Made by a program: the position numbers and the translations under genes. From Primulina eburnea (lineage: Eukaryota > Streptophyta > Magnoliopsida > Lamiales > Gesneriaceae), in assembly GCF_022965805.1 (NCBI RefSeq), contig NC_133104.1:19701071-19765070 (forward strand): 64,000 nucleotides of DNA. The letters are read 5' to 3'. The notes beneath the pieces were generated by a model. That model had not been told where the DNA came from and did no database searches. It worked only from the letters and a program-made list of their open reading frames with translations. Shown here one piece after another: positions 55,968 to 64,000 of this stretch. Numbering within the stretch: the first letter of the stretch is position 1; every line of letters begins with the position of its first letter.

Positions 55968-58109
55968 TGTTAGAGTAGGTGCCCGTCGAGCCAAGTGTTG
56001 GCCGAGTGTTCACAATGAAACTCTATGTATAAGCAATCTTTATTTTAATAATATTTGAAATTATTATTTTGGCGAATCTTTATCTGTATACCCATGCTAG
56101 CTGCATAGATAAAGCCCTTGAATATACAAATAGTAGAAAGAATATGAGATGCTCATATGATGAGTATCATGAAACTCATATTTGTAATACTGTATATTCT
56201 AAACGGTTCCTAGTCGATTCAGCCGCCACTAAGAAGGATATAGGCCGCTCGAGTTAGAGACTAGTATCTGCAATGTGAGTACCATGTTTCATTGGTAGGG
56301 GACATTGTGATGTCCGAACATGCAGATAGGTGCTCCTTGTAGAGTGCACTGAACAACCCTCCATAAAAGGACTTTCCAAGTGGTTCTCACTTATCGAGTG
56401 GAAAAGTCCTGGTTTATGGTTGTACAGAATTAGTCCTTATGACCCGGGACAACATTGAGACTCTATGTGCTAGAATTACACTTTGACTTGTTTACCGACT
56501 CTCATGGGGTCATCAGGTGGCAAGGTTGGGTGTTCTGTCGAAACACATAGGAGTCGATGCATTGTAGTCGGGGATTCACCGCTTACCTTCGGGTATGGAT
56601 ATCCTATGTGTTATCATGTGTATGTAGATCGAAATCTCTGGCCAGAGTATGGTTGTAATTATGAAAGGTGTTTCATAGATTACACCATCGATGCAACTAC
56701 GACATGACACATAGTATCGATTCATTGACAACTCTCGATAAACCAATGGTTGTCGAATCGATCGGGATATATGAGTTGAAGGGACCGTACTGTACGCTAA
56801 CCATAATTGAATGGTTCTTGCAGGCACTATCATGTGATACCTAGGGAATCACGTAAGCGATGCTGCTAGGCGTTTAACGTGATTGGTTGGGTACTATCAG
56901 ACTTGAGTTCTGACGTTCTTACTATCAAGGAGTTGATAAGTAAGAATGGAGCAATTGGGGTATGCTCGAATAAGGACATGTTTAGTCCGAATCACATGGA
57001 GATGTGAACCCACGGCTAGTTGTATCAATGAACCATTGAGGGCCACACAAGTGCTAGCTTTGTAAATCCCGATGAGAAGTAAAATAGTTCAATGTGTTGA
57101 ACGGCTTATAAAGGAGTTTATAAGCGTAAGGAAAATTAGAAGTATGACTTCTATAAAGGAGAGAATAGTTCAAAGTGTTGAACGGCTTATAAATGTGTTT
57201 ATAAGTGTAAAGAAAAATAGAAGTATGACTTCTATGAGAGAAATATAAATTTTAATTTATGGAAGTATTCCTAGATTAAAATTTGGCCAAGTGACTAATG
57301 TTTTTGAAAATTGTGATTTTCATAAACATTATTATGGACTAAATTAAATTAATTCAAGTGTTGAATTAATTAAACACTAGTGGGCCTAGTAGAGACCAAA
57401 TAATTAAATTAATTCAAGTGTTGGATTAATTAAATAATATTGAGTCTAGTAGAGCTCAATTAAAATAATTATTTAACTAGTGGGACTTGGGTAAATTCAA
57501 GTAATGTTTAATTAGTCTCAAATATGTTTGAGATAATTAAATTTAGTCCAAAGTTTTTAATTTGATTGAAAACTATATTATATGCATGCATGGGAGGTGA
57601 AGGGTTGGAGATTACTTTTGAATAAAATAATGGCATGGCATGCTACTTTTTGCCTTTTGCTTTTCTCACAACCAAGACAATGAATTAACTCATTCTCCTC
57701 CCTCCTCCAAGAATGATGGCCGAAACTTCCATCCAAATTCTCTCAAGTTTTTCTCTCCATTTTGTGTTCTTGATTTGTTTAAGAACACACACACTTCTCT
57801 TTGAAAAACCCTCTTAATTTTCTAGTGCAAATTAAGAGGGGATTTACCTAGTTGGTGGTGGGCCTTATTTTGAAAGAAAGGGAGTTGGAGCTTGTAGATC
57901 TTCATGCCTTGAAGAGCTTTGTTGTTTGACAACAAAGTTGGAGCCATACAATCAATCTTTTAAAGATTGATAGGTAATCTTTCTTACATCCTATGTATGT
58001 TGTTTTAGTAAATATTGCACAATTTCTTGGGGTGGCCGAAAATTTGATTAAAAATTCAAAAATTTTTGCTTCCGTTGCGCTTCCGGCCACCGTAACCGGT
58101 CCGCTTTCA
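55968..58109 (+). repeat. Element C2 3' LTR (2142 bp)
   Basis: Equal in length to 40557-42698, ends CCGCTTTCA, followed by CTATG (58110-58114) and the remaining B LTR. Confidence 0.93.
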
Positions 58110-58114
58110 CTATG

Positions 58115-58376
58115 GCTTCGGCAGAATTTTTATTTTTCACAAGTGATGACCGCGGGTGCGGTCATGTAAATACCGCGGGTGCGGTCTAATTCTACCGCGG
58201 GTGCGGTGTGGCTACGGGAATTTTACCAACTTTCTGCCCATGCACCGCGGGTGCGGTGCTTGCCAGACCGCGGGTGGGGTCTTGCACAGCTAAAATTTCA
58301 TATTTTCTCGCATCGTTTTGCCCTGTCTGTTCTTGCGTTTCGTATTCAACTGTCTACAAGAATCTTAGGCATTACA
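58115..58376 (-). repeat. Element B 3' LTR, second part
   Basis: Completes the LTR split by C2. Its sense-strand start is TGTAATGCC, like LTR A. It contains five GC-motif copies at 58149-58280. Confidence 0.9.
58149..58280 (-). repeat. ACCGCACCCGCGGT motif cluster of B LTR, second part
   Basis: Five copies on the sense (minus) strand, one with a base change. Together with 40517-40552 they made one cluster of at least seven before C2 inserted. Confidence 0.88.
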
Positions 58377-58390
58377 TTTCTCCCCCTCTA
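58377..58390 (-). other. Polypurine tract of element B
   Basis: Minus strand TAGAGGGGGAGAAA abuts the 3' LTR, nearly identical to that of element A. Confidence 0.87.
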
Positions 58391-58477
58391 AGAAATGATT
58401 TCGCCCTCGAAATCGCACATCATTCTATCAATGCAAGTATAAACAATAATAACATTAAAGTTAAATCAATACTTACA

Positions 58478-59374
58478 TCATTGAAATAGTTCGGGGTATT
58501 TCTGGCGCATATTTGCTTCCGTCTCCCACGTCGCTTCTTCGATACCATGACGACTCCACTGAACTTTCACAAGTGGAATAGTCTTCGTTCTGAGTTGCTT
58601 ATTTTTCCGATCAAGAATCTGTATCGGTTGCTCCACATAGCTCAAAGTCTGATCAAGTTCAGCTTCGTCGGGTTGAATGACATGAGAAATATCTGGCATA
58701 TATCTTCGCAACATTGATACATGAAACACGTCATGTATTCCGGATAGAGAAGGAGGAAGTGCAAGTCGATAAGCTCGATCGCCAATCTTCTCAAGAATCT
58801 CGTAAGGACCAATGTATCGAGGAGATAGTTTCCCGCGTTTGCCAAATCGAACGACTCCTCTAAATGGAGAAATCTTTAAGAATACTCTATCTCCTGTCTC
58901 AAATACTAACGGTCTACGTCTGATATTGGCATATTTTGCTTGTCGATCTTGTGCTGTCTTCATCCTCTTCTGAATGAGTTTCACCTTTTCTGTCATGTCA
59001 CGAATCATGTCTGGCCCAAGTTCTGGTACATCTGAGATATCATCCCAATATAGCGGAGATCTGCACTTCTTGCCATACAAAGCTTCAAACGGTGTCATTT
59101 CAATGCTCGTCTGATAGCTGTTATTGTAAGAAAATTCGCAAAGAGGTAGAGAATCTTGCCAACTAATGCCAAAATCTAGCACGACGGTTCTCAACATATC
59201 CTCTAAAGTCTGGATAGTCCGTTCTGACTGTCCGTCTGTCTGAGGATGATAAGCAGTACTCAGGTGTAAAGTCGTACCTAAGGCCTGCTGTAAACTGTGC
59301 CAAAAGTGAGAAGTAAATCGTGGATCACGATCTGATACGATAGACTTCGGCACTCCATGCAATCTGACTACCTC
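58478..59374 (-). pseudogene. pol: B integrase C-terminal half and chromodomain-like tail
   Basis: Open frame downstream of a TGA at 59375-59377. It begins with the second half of the integrase core: [15 protein letters not shown] with the second catalytic Asp, then HPQTDGQSE with the catalytic Glu. [17 protein letters not shown] segment of the integrase C-terminal domain follows. The end, [17 protein letters not shown], resembles the chromodomain tail of Tekay/Del-type chromoviruses, thought to guide insertion to particular chromatin. Reaching it from RT requires crossing the stop. Confidence 0.88.
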
Positions 59375-61318
59375 TCAAATATATATCTCCGCCATCTGAT
59401 CTTGTCTATACGTCATTCGGTACGGAATGAAACAAGCAGATTTGGTCAATCTGTCATTAATGACCCAAATCGCGTCACAGCCTTTCGATGATCGAGGTAA
59501 CTTCGTCACAAAATCCATGGAAATGTGGTCCCATTTCCATTCTGGAATAGATAAACTCTGAAGTAACCCCCCGGGCTTCTTCCTTTCAGCTTTTACCTGT
59601 TGGCAGTTCAAACACTTAGACACGAATTCTGCAATATCTGATTTGATATGTTTCCACCAGAATTGTGTCTTCAAGTCATTACACATCTTCCTGCCACCAG
59701 GATGAATACTGAACCGACTACAATGTGCCTCTGACAGAATCTGCTGTTTCAACTCTGCAACATCTGGTACAACAAGACGGTTATTCACGTACAGCACATG
59801 ATCACGTACCTGATATTCCGACATGTGCCCTGTTTGGACCATTTGAATTGATTTCTGCACATTTTGATCTGTTCTTTGTGCTTCTTTGATTCTCATTATC
59901 ATGTCTGGTTCAACTCGAATCATAGCAAGTCGTAGTGGCTTACTATCTGTATCAAATGTTAATCCAGCCAAACAACAGTCTTTAATCATATTCGTAACAC
60001 CAATCGCCGACAAGGATAAAGAACATACCTTTCGACTCAAGGCATCTGCTGCTGCGTTTGACTTTCCTGGATAATATTTGATTTCACAATCAAAATCTTT
60101 TAATAGATCAAGCCATCTACGCTGCCTCATGTTCAGTTCTGATTGAGAAAATAGGTACTTTAGGCTCTTGTGATCGGAAAAGATCTCAAATTTCTCGCCA
60201 TAGAGATAATGACGCCAAATCTTTAATGCAAATACGATAGCCGCCAATTCCAGATCATGAATGGGGTATCGAACTTCATGTGGCTTCAATTGTCTCGAGG
60301 CGTATGCGATCACATGGACTCGCTGCATAAGAACACATCCCAAACCTCTATGAGAAGCATCACAATATACAACGAAATCACCCGTACCTGAAGGTATCGT
60401 CTGTACTGGAGCACTGGTCAGCCTTTTCTTCAACTCTAGAAAGCTAGACTCGCACTCTTCTGACCAAACGAATGGCATATTCTTCTGTGTCAATTGTGTG
60501 ATTGGTTTTGCAATACTGGAGAAATCTTGAATAAATCTTCGGTAATAACCTGCCAGACCCATGAAACTGCGTATTTCTGGTACCGAAGTCGGTCTTGGCC
60601 AATTAATAACAGCTTCCACTTTACTCGGATCAACAGAAATACCATCTCCAGAAATGATATGCCCCAAGAATACAACTCGATTCAGCCAAAACTCACACTT
60701 TGACAATTTTGCATACAATCTCTCATTTCTTAGTGTCTGCAACACAATTCTGAGATGATCTGCATGCTCATTCCTGTTCTTAGAATACACCAGGATATCA
60801 TCTATGAAAACGATCACAAAATCATCTAAATACCTCTGAAACACTTGATTCATCAAGCCCATAAATACCGCAGGAGCATTGGTTAAACCAAAATGCATGA
60901 CAATAAATTCGTAATGTCCATACCTGGTTCGAAATGCTGTCTTCGGTATATCTACATCTCGAACTCTGAGCTGATGATAACCAGAACGCAAATCAATCTT
61001 CGAATACACGGAGGATCCCTGCAACTGATCAAATAAATCATCAATCCTAGGCAAAGGATATTTATTCTTGATCGTTGCCTTGTTCAGTTGCCTGTAATCA
61101 ATACACAAACGCATCGATCCATCTTTCTTTCGCACAAATAGCACCGGAGCGCCCCAAGGAGATACACTAGGTCTGATATATCCCTTGGCCAGAAGATCTT
61201 CTAATTGTGCTTTCAATTCCTTTAGTTCAATAGGTGCCATCCTATACGGAGCTCTCGAAATAGGAACGGTGCCTGGTACAAGTTCAATGCTAAAATCTAC
61301 CTCTCGCACTGGAGGTAA
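59375..61318 (-). pseudogene. pol: B reverse transcriptase, RNase H and integrase N-terminal half
   Basis: A ~644-codon open frame between stops at 61319-61321 and 59375-59377. [37 protein letters not shown], and the catalytic FIDD near 60791-60811. RNase [14 protein letters not shown] and [10 protein letters not shown]. An H2C2 zinc segment ([19 protein letters not shown]) leads to the integrase core with first catalytic Asp in [11 protein letters not shown]. All key residues are present, so the element was active before its stops arose. RT before integrase marks it as Ty3/gypsy. Confidence 0.9.
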
Positions 61319-61657
61319 TCATGGGATTTCATCTGGAAAAATATCTGGAAATTCCCGTACTACTGGCAAATCCGCCAATGCCGGGCTCGATTTCTGCATA
61401 TCTACAGCATAAATAAAGAAACCATCTGCTCCTTTTTGTAACAATCTGTTCATAGTAAGAGCCGAAATCAAGGGAATCCGAGATCTGGAACCCTTTCCGT
61501 AGAATTTCCACTCGTCTGTCATCTCGGGTCTGAATCTGACAATCTTGTGGAAACAATCCACGGTAGCTCTGTACTTCGTTAGCATGTCAATACCGACTAT
61601 ACAATCAAAATCAGCTAGACCCAATACTATACAATCTAGGTCAATCTCATGCCCCTA
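61319..61657 (-). pseudogene. B protease-RT spacer segment
   Basis: Open between a TAG at 61655-61657 and a TGA at 61319-61321. Contains DCIVGIDMLTKYRATVDC, typical of the end of gypsy protease, and EFPDIFPDEIP, the usual lead-in to RT. Homologous to the remnant at 17950-18045 in element A. Confidence 0.85.
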
Positions 61658-62008
61658 AAACTGTAGAATGCAATGTTTAACCGTAGTTACAGATATCAAT
61701 CCACTTCCCAACGGAGAATTAATAGATACAACTTCTAACAAAGACTCAACAGGCAATGAATGCAACAATGCAAATCGCTCCGAAATGAATGTATGCGATG
61801 CACCTGTATCTATCAAGATATAAGCAGGATAACCATAAAGAGAGCAGTTACCTGCTATAACATCATCTGGTGCATCTTGTGCTTGCTCTTCGGTCAATGC
61901 AAACACTTGGGCCTGTTGCCTCGGAGGTTGAGTCACAGTCTGACTACCTCGGCCTCTGGGTTGAGTCTGTGCCGGTGGAGGCTGAAAAGAGTGAACTGAT
62001 GATGCCTA
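61655..62008 (-). pseudogene. B aspartic protease
   Basis: In frame with Gag's second half beyond a TAG at 62006-62008. Carries the active-site motif LIDTGASHTFIS (around 61785-61815), the aspartic protease that would process the polyprotein. Closed downstream by TAG at 61655-61657. Confidence 0.87.
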
Positions 62009-63011
62009 CCGCTCAAATTGAGGTACGGAACCGGATGCTCTTCCACTCTGGCCTTGCTGTACACTCCTCTGGGGACAGACTTTGGCAAAATGCCCCGGCT
62101 GCCTACAAATGTTACATCGGCCTGTAACTCCTTGGCATTGTTCAGTCGCATGCCTACCTCCGCAAGAATTGCAGTAGACACCTGGATTCCTTGAACTTTG
62201 ATCAAAACCAGTCTGTCTTGATCCGCTGGAGCTCGACGAACTGCTCCCAGGTCGCTTAAACTGTTTCCCCTTCGCCTTCAGCTGTTCCTTTCTGCCACTG
62301 CTACTACCGCCACTATCAAATCTTGGAGGGGGTGGAATGGTAGATGCTGGTGGTCTCGGTATCAGAGCAACATAAGGAGCACTCCGCTGCCTCAACAATC
62401 CTGCTTCTGCACCCTTGGCTCGATTCAATGCATCCGCAAAGTTATTAGGTCTTCCCGTGTTTACCAAGGTAAAGATGTCCGGGTTCAAGCCATTTTATAA
62501 ATTGGTCCGCCACCGCCTCGTCACTACCTGAAACATGGGCTGCAAAACGAAGCAAAGAAGAGAATTTGGCAACGTACTCCTCAATGTTCAGTGGCCCTTG
62601 CCTTAGATTGGAAAATTCTGCACCTTTATCCTTGCGATAGGAGATGGGAAAGAAACGTTGATAGAACTCCGTCTTGAATACTTTCCAAGTAATCTCGGTA
62701 CCCCGCTGCTCTAAAGCTCTCTTAATGTTCAACCACCAATTCTTGGCTATATCTTGCAATTGATGGCCAATTAGCTTTATTCTCTTCTCGTCACTGTACT
62801 CCAAAGAGTCGAATAACATTTCAATGTCCTCAAGCCAACTTTCGCACTCAATGGCATTCTCGGTACCTTTTAATGTGGGAGGTCGAAAGGATTGGAATCG
62901 CTTCAGCAACGTCTCCATAGGGGTCGCCGTAACATCCATAGGATCTCCGGATGTGCTCCCCTATTCTGGCGCTGCTGGTCGTAGAGGTACGGCTGCTCTT
63001 CTAGGAGGCAT
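62006..63011 (-). pseudogene. gag: B Gag, broken by a nonsense codon and a frameshift
   Basis: Likely original start is the ATG at 63009-63011 (MPPRRAAVPLRP). A TAG follows at 62961-62963, and a second in-frame ATG at 62937-62939 opens 164 codons of capsid domain (CESWLEDIEMLF, KNWWLN, FYQRFFPISYR, NIEEYVAKF). A one-base insertion near 62490-62495 moves the rest into another frame (62006-62488). That part holds a Ser-rich linker, CNSCGGRHATEQC and the CCHC knuckle CNICRQPGHFAKVC. Closest relative in the window is Gag of element A. Confidence 0.88.
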
Positions 63012-63244
63012 ATCTAATAAACCAACGGATTAGTAAATAAAATGTACAACTGTCTCAGCCATCCTCTAGTCAGTTACCTCTGATCTAGAATCAGTTCTGA
63101 TTCAGTCAATCACATGTTGAACGAAATCAAATAACAACAACATGTAATAAGGAAAGCACTAATCATGCTAGCACATCATAAGCAAGGAAGAAGACTCGAT
63201 TTACCCCGCTCATTCTATCCTATCTTAGTCTAAAGGAACTATCG

Positions 63245-63256
63245 GCTCTGATACCA
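63245..63256 (-). other. Primer-binding site of element B (tRNA-iMet type)
   Basis: Minus strand TGGTATCAGAGC five bases inside the 5' LTR end at 63262, same spacing as in A. Confidence 0.92.
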
Positions 63257-63261
63257 CCTGT

Positions 63262-64000
63262 TGTGGGGACCCGGGCTCTAATGCTTTTTCTTGGGATTAA
63301 ATGGATCATTATTCTAAAACGTGGGTCAATTTTTCGCTTTTACATTTAATCAAATGTAATTAAACAAGCAACAATCTTTATTTCATTTACAACATACAAA
63401 CATAATATACATGTCGTATTCTGTATGTCCTCAACTAACCAGTATTAAAAGACAGTACATAATAAAGGACAACTACGGGTCCATCTGCTACGCCCGAGAT
63501 TTCCACGCTAACACGATCATCTCTGTCTCGACCCAGATCCTGCCCCACCTATTGTTATGCACACATACAGACATAACAACAGCCGGAAAACCGGTGAGAA
63601 CAAATCCCAATATAAACATGTATACATGCAGTAAAACAATCTAAAACATGAAACATGTTAATATGAATGTCATGCATACATAATCATGTAATACGAGTCT
63701 AATCATGTCTAGACGCGACTCGACTAGAACTCTAGGGATCCCGTTGTGAATAAGACGTCACTGTCTGTCACCTACCCTCCCAATCGAGGTGCTGTACGTC
63801 TTATTCCTAGACTTCGGCCTGATCTGTATCCACGTCTACAAAGGGGCTGTGATCTTCCCCTAAGCTGAGATATCGCCGAACATCTAGAAGTCTGCCTGAT
63901 CTCCAGACTGTCCTATCTTAATGCATGAATACAAAATCTGTAAACAAGCATAATCATTCTAATGCAATGCCACATGATCTGTAAACAAAGCATAGCAAGA
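63262..64000 (-). repeat. Element B 5' LTR, truncated by window end
   Basis: 739 bp matching 38978 onward with a few differences, for example TCTTGGGATT here against TCTTGGCATT. The promoter portion lies outside the window. Confidence 0.92.

Larger units (their letters stand above)
40557..58109 (+). mobile_element. Element C2: degenerate Ty1/copia, interrupted by D2
   Basis: LTRs 40557-42698 and 55968-58109 (2142 bp each), primer site 42701-42712, gag from 44507, polypurine tract 55956-55967. Same family as C1, but the integrase core is deleted and RT/RNase H contain stops and shifts. Gypsy element D2 occupies 46056-54261. Without D2 the element is about 9.3 kb. It lies in the 3' LTR of element B in the opposite orientation. 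Confidence 0.93.
38978..64000 (-). mobile_element. Element B: Ty3/gypsy retrotransposon, right end outside window
   Basis: Minus-strand element. 3' LTR is 38978-40556 plus 58115-58376, split by copia C2. Polypurine tract 58377-58390, pol and gag 58478-63011, primer site 63245-63256, 5' LTR from 63262 to beyond the window. Domain order Gag-protease-RT-RNase H-integrase is Ty3/gypsy, probably a chromovirus (Tekay/Del-like) from the C-terminal segment. Coding is interrupted by several stops and one frameshift, so this copy is defective but otherwise nearly complete. The left flank is CATGG within an array unit; the right target copy is not visible. Confidence 0.92.

Noticed and set aside
58478..63011. 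Integrated pararetrovirus (caulimovirid) in place of element B
   Set aside because: It has LTRs, a primer site, a polypurine tract, an H2C2 zinc segment and an integrase with D-D-E, and no movement protein. It is a Ty3/gypsy retrotransposon.
19687..63256. tRNA genes at the TGGTATCAGAGC sites
   Set aside because: These 12-base matches are primer-binding sites next to LTRs; no cloverleaf or box A/B sequence accompanies them.
1..64000. A host single-copy gene or a new defence or metabolic system
   Set aside because: Every stretch over 300 bp can be assigned to the array or to a retroelement with defined ends; nothing is left that could hold a host gene.

Overview
This window is plant nuclear DNA made almost entirely of repeats: a tandem satellite-like array and LTR retrotransposons nested up to four insertions deep. 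I see no host gene, tRNA, rRNA or CRISPR array. The plant assignment rests on Ty1/copia and Ty3/gypsy elements with 1.5-2.1 kb LTRs, tRNA-iMet-type primer sites (TGGTATCAGAGC or TGGTATCCGAGC), purine-rich polypurine tracts, TG...CA LTR ends and 5-bp target-site duplications (TSDs). The species cannot be named; a eudicot is a guess. Density and nesting suggest pericentromeric or centromeric heterochromatin.

Ground layer. About 45 head-to-tail units of ~364 bp occupy 1705-11155, 13087-13747, 21768-26994 and 38507-38977. These are one array of ~15.8 kb split by later insertions. Each unit is a slice of a gypsy integrase catalytic core, running from the first catalytic Asp to just past the catalytic Glu. 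Since 364 is not a multiple of 3, and a TGA falls at each unit junction, the array is satellite DNA rather than a gene. Units fall into types a, b, c, d, b', e, f and c', arranged as an a-b-c-d higher-order repeat (1455 bp) and a 15-unit, 5381-bp super-repeat. This is the most unusual content of the window.

First-layer insertions. F1 (1-1704, + strand LTR cut by the window start) and F2 (11156-13086, solo LTR, +) are gypsy LTRs. A (13748-21767, - strand, TSD gattc) is a gypsy element with an open gag and a decayed pol. C1 (26995-38506, +, TSD gccta) is a full-length copia element. B (38978 to beyond 64000, - strand) is a near-complete gypsy element with scattered stops.

Deeper insertions. 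D1 (32368-33982, solo LTR, TSD gttat) sits inside the C1 polyprotein. C2 (40557-58109, copia, +, TSD ctatg) sits inside the 3' LTR of B. D2 (46056-54261, gypsy deletion derivative, +, TSD gaaac) sits inside C2. E (47950-52180, gag-only gypsy, +, TSD gtccg) sits inside D2. LTR-pair differences counted by eye fall in the same order (C2 > D2 > E), which supports the nesting.

Regulatory content. The presumed U3 regions of A, B, D1 and D2 carry clusters of the same GC-rich motif, ACCGCACCCGCGGT or close variants, in the sense orientation of each element. F LTRs carry GCGCATATGCGC palindromes in the matching place. E LTRs carry a 71-bp tandem repeat with G-box-like CACGTG cores just upstream of a TATA box.
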